Shown here: positions 43,801-55,009 of the stretch, in pieces | How the letters are laid out: each line of letters opens with the position of its first letter | How positions within the stretch are numbered: position 1 is the first letter of the stretch | Source: Yamagishiella unicocca | Taxonomy: Eukaryota; Chlorophyta; Chlorophyceae; Chlamydomonadales; Volvocaceae | Assembly (NCBI GenBank): GCA_003116995.1 | Contig: BDSL01000044.1 | Span: 62,001-126,000 of the forward strand | Direction: 5' to 3' | Length of the DNA stretch: 64,000 nucleotides | Translations under genes and position numbers: made by a program | The notes under the pieces: model-generated | The model's database searches: none | What the model was told of the DNA's origin: nothing | The model's input: only the letters and a program-made list of their open reading frames with translations

Positions 43801-46800
43801 AGCAGCAGGGGCACACAAGCCAGGGGCACACAAGCCAGGGGCAGCAGCAAGGCTCGCGATGTTGGGTGCCTATGCATTTGGGAGGGCCACAACACCCCCT
43901 GGAAAACCGGTTGAGGTGGTTGGAGAAGCAGGAATGCAATCAACTGCTGGCGGGTGAACAGCAGCGCCAGCCAACCTTGGCGGGCGCCGCAACGCGACAG
44001 ACTGTGTCGTACTGTATCGTACTGTGTCGTAGCTGGTTGGACGCTCAGTAAGGCCACCTGCGGGAAGGATGGCCCCGTCGAAGGCGGTGGATGGTCCGGG
44101 TCCAGGGAGGGCTGTTTCCGCGATGGATGATGGGGCAACACGGCGGGCTCCACACACACACACCCGCCAGCCACCTCCGCTAGTGCTTCCTCCTCCCCCA
44201 CCTGTCGGTCCACCAGCCTCCTCCCGGCTTGGAGCACAGCCCCAGCCCAGCCCACCCAACCTCATTCTCGTCTGCCTGTCACCCGTGTACCATCTTTACC
44301 GTAACTAGCCGCACACCCCCGCCGCCCTAATCCTCCTCCCCTCCAGCATCACCGACCATCGCTCTCTTCCCCCTACGTCTCTGCCCTCCGTTACCTATGT
44401 CGTGTAACCGGGTTCTTCTCGGCCCCCCAATCCCCCTCGCGGATATAATACACCCCCCCTTTGGTTTCGGCTGTGGATTCGCGGATTCAATTTGGATTCT
44501 GTTTTTTTATATTTTTCTTTTTCTCCCCTCTAGGTATCGTCCACCGGGACATCAAGCCCGCTAACTGTATCATCTCCACCCGCGACAAGAAGCTCAAGCT
44601 CATCGACCTGGGCGCGGCTGCCGACCTGCGCATCGGCATCAACTACGTCCCCAACGAGTACCTGCTGGACCCGCGCTACGCCCCGCCCCAGCAGTACATC
44701 ATGAGCACCCAGGTGGGGCCGGACTCCAGGGATGGAGCCAGGTGGTTTCTACCCACCTCCGAAACCCGCCGGCGTACCTCAGCACATCTCCCAACCCTTC
44801 ATTACCCGCCGCATCCCCCAAACCCGGACCCAAAATTCGTGGTCATATCTTTTACCCTCCCAAAACCCTGAAACCTTTCGTCCCCCCGACCTGGTCCTCC
44901 TCGTCCCCCCGTCCCCCGTCCTCACATCCTCCCGTCCTCCCGACCTGGTCCTCCTCGTCCCCCTGTTCGTTCCCGGACACAGACCCCCCGGCCGCCTCCC
45001 AAACCGGTGGCTGCCTTCCTGTCCCCCGTGCTGTGGGCCATGGAGCGGCCCGACCGCTTCGACATGTACAGCTGCGGCGTGACGGCCATGCAGATGATCT
45101 TCCCGCACCTGCGCAACGACAACAACCTAATCGCCTTCAACAAGCGGCTGCAGGTGGGGTGCGTGCGTGTGGGGGGAGAGGAGGCATCGAAACCGGCTTA
45201 CGTGACATGGATTGGATAGCTGGCGCATTGCCTTCGGACATCTATGTCGTGAGCGCATGGGGGCCGCGCCAGCGAGAGGAGGAGGCGTGTGGTTTCGGAG
45301 CGGATTGGCGTGCAGGCAGGCCGGCAGCCAAGGGAATGAAGCCGTGGCCGTGGGGGTGGCCGTGGCCGCGGTTGCGGAGCTAGGGGGTGACGTGGGCCAT
45401 CGGGGGCCAGCAGGACGCAACCAAGCGACCCACGGGACGTGGGGGAGGGGTGCTGCCAGCGGCGTGGGGTTCCCCCCCCCCTGACGTCAGTGCCGTGCAC
45501 CGTCGACAATCAGGTGCGCTGACACGCTGGCGATGCGCCATCATCACCCGGGTGCCAAGTGGCTCCCTAACCGCTTCCCCCGCTCCTGCCCCCCCCCCAG
45601 TCGCGTTACCGGTTCTTTAATTGTACCCCCCCCCCCCCACACACACACACTCCACCCCGGGCCTTGCCAACGCAACCCCCGTCCCACCCCGCGCAGGAGC
45701 TCAAATGGGACATGTCTGCTTGGCGGCGAGAGGAGGAGGCCAAGATCATGAACGGCGGCGTTAAGGCGGCGCTGGCGGACAGCCTGTCGGCGGGCTTTGA
45801 GGCGCTGGCCGCGGACGGAGGCGCGGGGTGGGACCTGCTGACCCGGCTGATGGCGTACACCCCAGCGGACAGGTGGGGGGGAGGTGCTTGAGGGCGGGAG
45901 GTGTGGGAGGCGAACACGTGTGTCGGCGCTAAGAAAGGGCGGGAGAAGGGGGGGAAGGGGTGGCGATCCCAGGACGCCCTGAGGGCATCACACTCGGCCA
46001 ACGAGAGGTCGCGAGATGTGGCGAATCAGGGCCGGGGTTGGGCGACCTCTGGGAAACCAAACGGGGTCGAGTTACTGGAAACCGAATTGGGTTTTCCGTC
46101 ATCCTCTCACCCCTGCTCGCCCCTGCCCCGCCATGCCCCGCCCCTGCCCCCCCCCCCCGCGACGCGTCCCCGACTCCCCAGGCCCTCCGCCGCCGAGGCC
46201 CTGGCTCACCCCTGGCTCACCTCGGCCCCCGGCCGCACCGCCAACATGCAGCGCTCCCTGGCCGGCTCCCTGGGGGCCACCGTGTCCACTGCGGCGGCAG
46301 CCACATCGGCGGTCATCACCAACGCGGGCAAGACGCTGGGCAAGGCGGCTGGGCTGGCGGACATGGTGCGGTGGGCGGCTGGGACCTGGGACTTGGGAGG
46401 TCGGGGCTTGCGGGGTTGGGACTTGGGGGGTTGGGACTTGGGAGGTTGGGGCTTGGGAGGTTGGGACTTGTGAATGCTCCCACGTAATGCCGCTACCGTA
46501 ACTTCTGGACGCCGCCATCGCCCGATACGTCTCCACCTCTTAGAAGCCCGCCGCTCCTGCCCCCCCCCCGCCCTCAGTTTCCTATGTCGTGTAAGCGGGT
46601 CTTCTCGCCCCTCCCCCCACCCCTACTGCCGCAGGAGGAGGCCATACTGAAGACGCAGCAGGGCACGCTGACGGAGGCGCAGCTCATGGAGGTGGGGGTG
46701 GGGGGAGGGAGGGAGGAACGAGCAGGATGGCGTGTGTGTGTGGACGAGCACCCAGCCCCCATCGAGTCCAGCCCCTCTCTCTGCGTAGCACGACATGAGG

Positions 46801-48898
46801 CATGACATGCACTTTGCACGCCATCAACCTCCCCACCCCACCCGGTCCCACTGTCCTCCAGCTACCACTCACCTTTGTTCTTCTCCTGCCGGGTCGTGTC
46901 CGGTCACTAAACCACCCTCTACCCGCACTGGCGCTTCTCGCCGACCCTGGAGCCAATGCCCCTTCCCCTCCCCCTCCCCCTCCCCTGCCTTCCGGCCCCT
47001 TTCGCTCCCCTTCCCTATCCCCCCCTTCCCGCTTCTTTTCTGTACCCCCCCTCCCCCCCCTTCCGGCCCTGCAGGAGCTGGGTCTGCAGGAGCCCGCCCC
47101 CGTGGCCCCACGTGACGGCAGCCGGACCATCGCCTGGTGGCAGGACCGACAGACCGAGCTGAAGTCGCGGCTGGTGGAGCGGAGGGAGAAGCTGGAGCAG
47201 CAGGTCGTGGAGGTGTGGTGGAGGCGGCGGGAACAGCGTGTCGTATCGTTGTACGGCACATTGCGTCTGTGTGCACGTGGGGCCCCCGGCGCTTGCGTGG
47301 TTGCGACGGTTGGGTGATGCCAACCCGGACAGCCGCTTGGCGTTGCCGTGGTGGGGCCAAGCCTGGGGACAGTGGTGATGGAAGATGGTGGTTGTGGTGG
47401 TTGGTGATGGGGATGGTGGTTGTGGTGGTGGTGGGGATGGTTGCGGAGCCACCACCGCCTTCGGCCCACATCCCATCCCGCGCAGCACGTCTTTATTTCA
47501 CCATTCCTCGCTCATCTCCAACCACCATGCCAACCGTCACCAACCCACCCCAACCCCCTTCCCGTTGCGTAGGTCAGCAGCGCGATCAGTGGCGTGCAGG
47601 GGGGTCGCGGCAGCAAGCCGGCAGGCAAGGGCGCCGCTGCCGCCGCCGCCGCCGCCGCCGCTGCCGCCAACAAGGCCGCGGAGGGGAAGGTCAAGGTGGG
47701 GCGGGTGGGCGGGCTGAGGAAAGCCCGTGGACTAGGAAGCCGATTTGGGGCGGACTAGGAAGCCGATTTGGGGTGGACTAGGAAGCCGATTTGGGGCGGA
47801 CTAGGAAGCCGATTTGGGGTGGACTAGGAAGCCGATTTGGGGCGGACTAGGAAGCCGATTTGGGGCGGACTAGGAAGCCGATTTGGGGTGGACTAGGAAG
47901 CCGATTTGGGGTGGACTAGGAAGCCGATTTGGGGCGGACTAGGAAGCCGATTTGGGGCGGACTAGGAAGCCGATTTGGGGCGGACTAGGAAGCCGATTTG
48001 GGGCGGACTAGGAAGCCGATTTGGGGCGGACTAGGAAGCCGATTTGGGGTGGACTAGGAAGCCGATTTGGGGCGGACTAGGAAGCCGATTTGGGGCGGAC
48101 TAGGAAGCCGATTTGGGGTGGACTAGGAAGCCGATTTGGGGTGGACTAGGAAGCCGATTTGGGGCGGACTAGGAAGCCGATTTGGGGCGGACTAGGAAGC
48201 CGATTTGGGGCGGACTAGGAAGCCGATTTGGGGCGGACTAGGAAGCCGATTTGGGGTTGACTAGAAAGCCGATTTGGGGCGGACTAGGAAGCCGATTTGG
48301 GGCGGACTAGGAAGCCGATTTGGGGCGGACTAGGAAGCCGATTTGGGGCGGACGGGGCGGACTGAGGGTGCATAAAAACCGTTTACACGACAGGACGGGG
48401 GGGGGCTCGAGGAAGGGGGCCTGGTGGAGGGAGAGTGGAGCAGCCTGTGCCGTGTGGGTCGGTGGGCCGGTGGGGTGGTGCATCCCCTGGCAGCGTTGGC
48501 GTGTGCACGACTTCCCCGACACTCATTGTCCCCTATCGCCTGCTGCCACTGCTGCTCCTGCTGGTTGCCAGATCCCGATGATGCTGGGCGGGGCTCTGGG
48601 CAAGAAGGCCGGCTCGGGAGGAAATGGTAAGGCCAAGCCCGCTGCTGCTGCCAACGGCAAGCCCGCTGCTGCTGCCAACGGCAACGGGCGCGCGCAATCG
48701 GTGGTCCCGGCCAAGCCGGCCAACGGCAACGGAAAGCCGGCTGCTGGCAACGGCCTCAACTTCGGCAGGTTCCTGCAAAACGGAAACGGTAAAGGCAACA
48801 GCAGCGTCGACGAAGAGGAGGAGGAGGAGGAGGAGGAGGCGGTGCAGCCGCCCGCCAAGGAGAAGGCGTTTGACCTGCGGAGTGTGTTTCGACGGTAG
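40841..48898 (+). CDS. STT7: Thylakoid state-transition protein kinase, STT7/STN7 type
   Basis: Exons: 40841-41070, 41153-41247, 41351-41424, 41955-42062, 42716-42961, 43277-43418, 44534-44712, 44983-45153, 45697-45872, 46182-46365, 46635-46691, 47075-47212, 47573-47695, 48572-48898, giving 749 residues. STT7/STN7 phosphorylates LHCII when the plastoquinone pool is reduced. Residues 1-55 are transit-peptide-like. Two cysteines, C65 and C70 ([15 protein letters not shown]), match the redox-sensing lumenal pair of this family. A membrane helix follows at about 95-115, then [16 protein letters not shown]. The kinase has GTGGFG (143-148), IIIKK (Lys168), HRDIKPAN (Asp304), DLG (Asp323), and family signatures [64 protein letters not shown] and GWDLLTRLM. 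The tail has [10 protein letters not shown], as in STN7, then poly-Ala, Gly/Asn-rich and poly-Glu runs. STN8/STL1 is the alternative; cysteine position and length favour STT7. Confidence 0.9.
43675..43860. repeat. GGGAGCAGCAGG(GG)CAAAGGA tandem tract in STT7 intron 6
   Basis: Loose tandem units of about 20-24 bp containing GGAGCAGCAGG, ending with two AAGCCAGGGGCACAC units. Intron 6 spans 43419-44533. Confidence 0.75.
44394..44490 (+). repeat. Dispersed repeat family B copy in STT7 intron 6
   Basis: TATGTCGTGTAACCGGGTTC, a C-rich stretch, GCGGATATAATACACC, and GGTTTCGGCTGTGGATTCGC. The blocks are in a different order from the copy at 18215, so one of the two is rearranged or two elements abut. 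Confidence 0.55.
45186..45250 (-). repeat. Dispersed repeat family B, inverted copy in STT7 intron 8
   Basis: On + it reads AAACCGGCTTACGTGACATG, GATTGGATAGCTGGCGCATT and GCCTTCGGACAT, which is the reverse complement of the GTCCGAAG...GCGCCAGCTA core. Confidence 0.65.
46376..46472. repeat. GGTTGGGACTTGGGAGG tandem tract in STT7 intron 10
   Basis: About six imperfect 15-18 bp units directly after the exon 10 donor. Confidence 0.75.
47727..48352. repeat. 23-bp minisatellite, about 27 copies, in STT7 intron 13
   Basis: The unit is GGACTAGGAAGCCGATTTGG plus GGY. The last base alternates between C and T among copies, and one copy near 48258 has TTGACTAGAAAGCC. The array fills most of the intron 47696-48571. 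The order of C and T variants would be a length and haplotype marker. Confidence 0.95.
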
Positions 48899-51800
48899 AT
48901 GCGCGGTCGGGCTTTTGGCGGAGATTTGGTGGTTTGATCCTGGGCGCGAGCCTGACTGCATTGAGGGAGTTGAGGGAGCCACTGACCCACAGACGCGCCG
49001 CTGGGCCTGCCCATTGCGTTGTCGCTTTGCTGCTGCTGCTGCGGCGGCGGCGGCGACGGCAGCGGTGGGAGCAGCTGCTGCTGTGTGTGGTGTTGCATTG
49101 CGCCCAAGCAGGAGGAACCAGGGAAACGTGTCCCGGCCGTTTTTTCAAAGTCAATTTTGTGCATCCCGGCCAGCCGACGGACAGAGGGACGCAGTGAGGG
49201 TGCACAATGAGGACCGTGAAGTCACGAGCGCACGCGAGAGAGGAGAACGGCGTGCTGACAAAGAAAACATGTCGCCCGACGTGGAGGACATTTTGAAAAC
49301 ATATCGATACCACAAGCGGCTTTTTGGGTCGAGTTTGAGGGTTTGATGCCGTGCTTTCGTTGCTGGCTGCGGCCACCGCAATATCCAATGGGAGGCCGCT
49401 GCCTCCGGCGTTGGGGCTGGATCGACATTTAGGCAAGACCCGTGTTTTGGGAGTGTGCCAGTCGGGTCGCGCCCAGTGCGGCTACGAGCGGGAAGGCGGA
49501 GGTCAAGTCCGAGGTTGGAAAGCTGTACGGCAGCGTCGCGAGGGTTGTCGCAGTGGAGGGTCGAGAGGAATCTCCAGGGCCCCTGGTCCAGGGAGGCTGT
49601 ACGGGGGAGCTCAAACCCTGGACGCGCGGCGGGTGCAGCTTGGGAGCGTACCGTAAGGTGGATTGGCGGCGGGCCTTATGTCCGCAGGCGGTTGTCGGTC
49701 GCTGTTGGTTGACCGTTGTGTTCCGCATAATGCAGGGCGACTGTGGATGCAGGGCGGCTGTGGGGCTCTGGAGGTTTCGGGGGGGAGGGGTTGCTTGGAA
49801 GGCCCGAGGGCGGCGGCGCCCGCGTCGTACGATGATTTTGAACGGGGGTGATGGTGTATTTGTTAAACATCCAGCGTAGAACTAGGCTACGCCAAAGGCC
49901 CGCCTGACTTGGTAATATATGGGTGCGCGCTCTGAGTGGAGTACGGCACTGATACGCTTAGTCAGTGTGACCGTGGTTATGTGACCGCGAGGGCCGGCGG
50001 AGCGGTTGGCAGGCAGTTGGCGGTTTCCCCGCTCATCGCCATGCACGCGATGGCTTTTCCCGGACTATTTCAACGCGTCCTGTTCGTATCCAGAGGGACT
50101 ATCAGATCGTGTCAGAAAAGAAGATTACACAGTGTGGTGGTGGTCATGTTGCAGGGGGGTCGGCGCAAGGGGCTGAAGGTGCACTGGACACGGGATCTGC
50201 AAAGTTGTTGTACTGGCTGGACTGCAGCGCTCTCCACGCTTCGTCTCGCCTCGTCATGTCGGCCGCGGCCATATCCTCCAGCCGGACGAGGCGAGGGGCC
50301 CAGAGGAGGGTAGGGCTGCTGCTGCGATACTGCTGCTGCCGCAATACTGCTGCTGCTGCAGCTGCGACCCTGCGTCCTCCGTTGGCAGGTCGGCTCCGGC
50401 GGAACTTGAGGGAACAGCTGCCGCTGAGAGTAGCTGTGTACGCCACGTAGGGTTTGGTGTAGGGCGAACGCGAGGCTGTTGCGTCAGTTAGTCGGGTTGG
50501 TTAGTAGTTGGTTTGTGCATGCTGGCTTGCCGCCGTGGCCGCCCACACGAGCATGCGGAGCACTCCCGAAATAACACAAAGCGCGATTTCCCGTTTCTTA
50601 GCACGTTTCCCGTCTGTTGGTGGTGGTTGTGGTGAAACGACGTTCAGGCCGCCGCCGGTGCGTATCATGCACTGGGATGTGCGCAGGGGGGCTGGTTGTA
50701 CGGCACGCAATGTTTCGGAGCGACTCTCAACACGTTGTTACGTGGCATATGGCGGCACCGCTTCTGAAGTGCGGCCGGCCAGGCTATGCAGCGGCAGGTG
50801 TGAGGAGCTACTACTTGCGGGAGCTGGACTTCGCCGGAGTGTTGGCCTTTGCCATGTGATATCAGTACCGTACAAGATACCGGTATCGTGTGCCGTAGTG
50901 GCGCTGCTACTTTCACACCAAAATAGCGTCAGACATCAACAGGGCGCCAGGCGTGGAATCTGTGTAACACATTACTGAACTCGTCAATATCTTCACCCAG
51001 CAACGTCGCAATGAATTTGCTGGGATTGACTCGTAATACATTCCGTGTTAATCAAATGTAGGTCTCATTGCACAAGGTGATGGGAGACGAGGGGAGACGC
51101 GGGCAGATGCCTGCCTATATTGACCGCGTACGTTTGACAGCATCAGCGGCTGCCCTGATCGTCCTGACTGTGTACCGCCCAGAGACTCCCCACCCGATTT
51201 CCCGCCGCAATCCCACTACCGCAAACGTGAGCTTGCCGCGTGTGGGCCTCGATGCTTGGGTTGGGCTGTGCCCCTTGAGACCCTCCATTTTATTCAGATC
51301 TAAGGTGGTGGTGCGGGTCTGAGCCGGCGGTGATGTCGCATGGTGGGAACGGCGGCAGTTTCGCAGCCTTCACCGCCGCCCGGGCCTTCTTTTCCTCAGG
51401 ACGACAGCCATGTTGGCCCGGCGCAGCAATTCCGGGCAGAGTGACGCGAGGGGGGAAAGAGTAGGATCGCCAGTAAGCGAGGTTGTAGGTTCTGGGGGCA
51501 GGGTTGGAATTGATGTGGGTTGTGTTCGAAGGTGCGTCGGGGCCGAAACGGTCGGCTGCCAGAACTGGCTGTCGGCAACGAATGACTGGTAATCCACAGT
51601 TGATAATGCCCCGTCACACGAAAGGAGGTATTGAGGCAGCTACCGAGGCCATGGATATGTGTGGTTGCGCTCCGAGGTGCCCTCGACAGCTTATGTGCAT
51701 TCCTAGCCCCGCGCAACCTCGGGCATGACTGCAAAAACTATGGAGCGGCTTCATAAGCATTCTCTCCTCAAGGAAGGAAGAGGATTCGACCATTGTAAAG

Positions 51801-52794
51801 TCAATTCGTTGTTCTGTAACCTGCGCAGTCTAGCCCCCTTCACTGGTGTCGGTGCTGTGATCCTTAATTAGAACGTATTCATACAAATGTGTATCAATGG
51901 AAGTACCAAGCAAGGCCGCTGGCCAACGCGCCTGTGCTGCCTGTGCTGCTTGAACCGCGACCCCGTAATTCTCCGTGCCGCTGCTTTTTCGCGTCTGAAC
52001 TCTTACCTACAAGTGATGATATGGACAAACAGAAGCACAAAGCACAGCAGGACTCACGTTTGCTTGTATGGGCATGGTTCGGTTGTGGTCTGAGGTCATG
52101 CGCCAGATCATGGCCATGATCTGGGACATTAGGGCCCCGACATGCCCCAATCCTAAGGCAGACCAATATAGGCACGCCGAGCAATACCGGTATTTTGTGC
52201 AAAACTTTAATTTGTAACTTTGTTTCATACATATACAGCCTAATCCCGCAGGTCAACGTGACTCTTGGCTCCGTGGTCGAAAGAACTTGCCTCAGCACGT
52301 ACATTCACCCATACCCGTTGCCAAGGTGCTCGCCCCTCTATGCCATTTAGATTTCGCCTATAGCACCTCTTGTCCTTTGTATTCACATATCGAGGATAAC
52401 GCTAAAGCCGGCCTCGGCGACGATACACCGCCTGGCCCCTGCTGGCCCACAACACAGCCCCACTGTGCCTGCCGCCCCGCTAATCGGCTAGGTACTACTC
52501 ATTTTCCCTCCCCCCTTTCAACGGTGGCATAGTGGCCTGCGACTCGAGTCTCCCGGCATCCGGCAACAACCGGAATCAAGCAAACCTTAGTAGGGATTTT
52601 AAAAATTGCACCGATGGACGGTTGCAACACCTAGGCTGCAAATCAAACAACGCGTCACAATACGGATCTCTCCAGGGCATATAACATGCAGAAACCATCA
52701 TGCGCATCCCTCCTGCTAACCCACCATCGCCTGATAGATAGCTTGCGCACGGCGTCGTTTGGTGACCACATACCCGACATTCTTCAATCTTTTC
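48899..52794. other. Gene-poor stretch after the STT7-like gene
   Basis: About 3.9 kb. It must hold the kinase 3'UTR, but I saw no TGTAA in the first kilobase. Open frames (for example 49442-49879 and 50109-50450) have no domain and no convincing splice partners. GC content drops toward the right. Two ATACCGGTAT palindromes occur near 50878 and 52187. The U2 promoter must lie at its right end. Confidence 0.45.
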
Positions 52795-52985
52795 ATACCT
52801 TTCTCGGCCTTTTGGCTCAGATCATGTGTAGTATCTGTTCTTATAAGCTTAATCGCTTATATGGTCCTCATTGAGGACCTGCGATTAACTTCAATATTTC
52901 GAGGGGGTGTGGTCAATGGGGGCGCTTGCGCACCCGACCCACCAGCATGGTTGCGGCCTTACACTACCGCTGCAGCCGTGCACCC
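52795..52985 (+). ncRNA. U2: U2 spliceosomal snRNA
   Basis: Starts ATACCTTTCTCGGCCTTTTG, continues GCTCAGATCATGTGTAGTAT with the GUAGUA branch-point recognition sequence, then CTGTTCTTATAAGC. U2 pairs with the intron branch point in the spliceosome. Stem IIa is ATAAGC/GCTTAT, a paired variant of the usual ATCAGC/GCTGAT. ATGGTCCTCATTGAGGACC is stem-loop IIb. An Sm-like site (AATATTTCG) is weaker than the standard AUUUUUG. Stem-loop III follows (GGGCGCTTGCGC), then the 3' stem-loop IV GCATGGTTGCGGC...GCTGCAGCCGTGC and CACCC. Total about 191 nt, against 188 in human. It could be a functional variant or a drifting copy. Confidence 0.9.
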
Positions 52986-53126
52986 TACCCCAAAAATCAA
53001 CACTTCACAGCATATACAACCTACATTAGCTGGCTACTGTTGCCCATCAGAGCCACACCTCCATAGGGCAGGCAGTCGAAAGTTGTACCATACTACACGG
53101 CTAAGAGATGTGATGATGGGCCGGCG

Positions 53127-53131
53127 TTACA
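53127..53131 (-). terminator. TGTAA polyadenylation signal, selenoprotein H gene
   Basis: TTACA on + reads TGTAA on the minus strand, about 615 bases after the TAG stop and beyond the SECIS candidate, as needed if the SECIS is in the mRNA. It lies about 140 bp from the end of the U2 gene, which faces it. Confidence 0.5.
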
Positions 53132-53458
53132 ATGGGCCTAGAAGCTGTCCGCCCGGCGGAAGAAACCGCTGGCTTTCGATAGTCCTTATAGATGGCTCAA
53201 TTTGTTTCCCCTAAAGGTGGCCCCCGAGCATGAAAACATCCTACACATTCCGATATGTGTACACAGAACAACCCCACAACCACACTAGAGAAGTAAAGAA
53301 TGTTAGCAGCAGATGCCGAACTCCCATGCCCCGCCTCTCCTGCAGCACGTGATGGCGGCGGGATCGTGCAACTGCTGGATGAAAAAACCACGACGACGAC
53401 GCCCCCGCACGGGCCCACGGGTTGCGGCCCCGTCGTCGTAGTTCACCAGCTGCCATCT

Positions 53459-53510
53459 CTCAGCGGGCCCGGACCCGGCGCTGTACCGGGTTGCCCGGCA
53501 CCCGCGTCAT
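53459..53510 (-). promoter_or_regulatory. Candidate SECIS element (type II)
   Basis: On the minus strand: 5' quartet strand ATGA (53510-53507); a helix in which the arm 53506-53493 pairs with 53474-53463 (GCGGGT with the GCCCGC side, CCGGGC with GTCCGG); unpaired AA at 53492-53491; a small CCGG/CCGG stem capped by TACAGCG; and the 3' strand TGAG (53462-53459). This matches the SECIS layout of non-Watson-Crick quartet, 11-12 bp helix, AA in a bulge and an extra ministem. It begins about 235 bases after the selenoprotein H stop. The lower helix is not obvious by eye. Confidence 0.55.
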
Positions 53511-53743
53511 GTCTTGCACGCCCGCTTTTCCCATGGTTTGCCACACGCCATCACGCGCGCAGGATCGACGAACACACCGAGAGCAGAGAAAAGTAAGAAA
53601 GCTTGGAGTGCGCGGCCATTTCAACCCGAGGCATCGGCCCTGCCACCGCCCTGCAACGTACGAACAGGGCGGCGGCGCGGGCTTGGTGCCCAAACACGCC
53701 TTCTTGTGCCTCACGAACCTCTGCAGAGAGGGACTCCTTGAGG

Positions 53744-55009
53744 CTACTCCTTGAGGCTGGCGGCGATCTCCTCCGCCAGCGCCTCCACATCCAATGCTTT
53801 GAGCTTGGTGAAAGGGCGCGGCATGTCCTGGAGCGGACGAGCGAACCGTGTGGCAAAAGAGAACAGTTGAGCGCAAAATCGCGCACCACCTACGCTTCTT
53901 ACGGTCGCCATAAAGCGTATGCAAGGTATATGTACGCAGAAGTGCGGGTACGATCGGCACACGTCGTTGATTGGGGCAAGAACGCAACGGCATACTGTGT
54001 AAGGAAATAATTCAAGGTTGTGTGTGCCCACAACCGCCACCTGGCCAGCGAACCAGCCTCTCCCCCGCCCTCGTTGCCCCCCGGCTACCGGGGCCCCCTC
54101 ACCAGGAGCGATACGAACAACTTGCCGTCGGCTCCGCGCACTTCGAAGCAGCCCTTCCTGGGCTTGTCGGGGTTGATGCTGATGTCTGTGCCGGGTGCCG
54201 CCTCTTTAAGCAGCTTCTCCAGCTTGGTGGCCCTGGCGGCCGAGCGGGCGGGGCAACTAATGGTGAGAGCGTGTGAGACCGCGGCATAGTTGGGGGGGGG
54301 TATCCACTGGTGACAGTGTTCGGCACGGCTGGGCTGTGCGTCCCTCCTGAAGGGTGGCGAGGTGCTGCAGCCAGTTGTTTGTGCGGCGCGGGTGATGGTG
54401 ATGTATGCACGACAGCGGCAGCGTGGCCGAGCTCGATGTGGGAAGCAGCCTACGGCGACAGCGTGTAGTGGCCCGGGCGCCTTGTACGGCACACAGTCGG
54501 AGGCTTTCCAGCTGCCCCCAGAACCCATGCGTCTCACTTCGGCATGGGCAACAGTTGGCGAGGAGGCCACCGTCCCAATTGCATCAAAAGCAAAAAGAGC
54601 ATGAGGCCCCAACGGCGGAGCAGTAGCACTGCTGTGCGGTTGCTGGACTGCACCCGACTAAACCGTGGGGGACTAAAGGTGGTCGTCAGCCTGAAACCCT
54701 CCTCCAAACGCGCCCGCGCGAGCTGGTGGCCAGTTTGCAAACATGCTGCTCACCGTGTTTTGAATGCGCCTCAGCTTTTACTGTGAGGCGGGAAGTGGGA
54801 GCGCGCGTGGGAGTGAGCACGTGGGCTTCGGCAAACTCCGCACCAAGCTGTTCATGGGGATCAGCAACCTACCAAGCCTCTATGACGATGCCCATTCCGG
54901 GCGCCGCATCTGCGAGTGGACCAGCTTTCGCGTCGGCCTTTTTTGCCTGCTTCTTGGCTGGGTCCTTATCTGCCGCAGCCTCTCCTGCTGCCTTTCGCTT
55001 GGGTGCCAT
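53744..55009 (-). CDS. SELENOH: Selenoprotein H with in-frame UGA (selenocysteine)
   Basis: Minus-strand exons: 55009-54873, 54780-54754, 54232-54103, 53827-53744, giving 125 residues with selenocysteine at position 49. SelH is a small nuclear, DNA-binding redox protein of the thioredoxin-like Rdx family. The N-terminus is Lys/Arg/Ala-rich (MAPKRKAAGEAAADKDPAKK), as expected of a nuclear protein. Strand beta-1 GIVIEAC leads into CKSU (46-49), the CxxU redox motif, whose TGA (54773-54771) is read as Sec; GAFKTR follows. The next exons give ATKLEKLLKEAAPG, ISINPDKPRKGCFEVRGADG, KLFVSLL, DMPRPFTKLKALDVEALAEE and IAASLKE. The spacing fits animal SelH (IEHCTSU...VNPTKPRRGSFEV). Exon 2 is only 27 bp and both junctions split codons, so automatic models would skip it or stop at the UGA. 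All phases close exactly. Confidence 0.93.

Noticed and set aside
49442..49879. 145-codon + strand frame after the STT7 gene
   Set aside because: Arg/Gly-rich, starts at an ATG without a splice partner, no recognisable motif; probably UTR or intergenic.
53460..53993. Minus-strand 177-codon frame across the SelH 3' end
   Set aside because: Different frame from SelH exon 4; overlaps the 3'UTR and SECIS candidate and has no domain.
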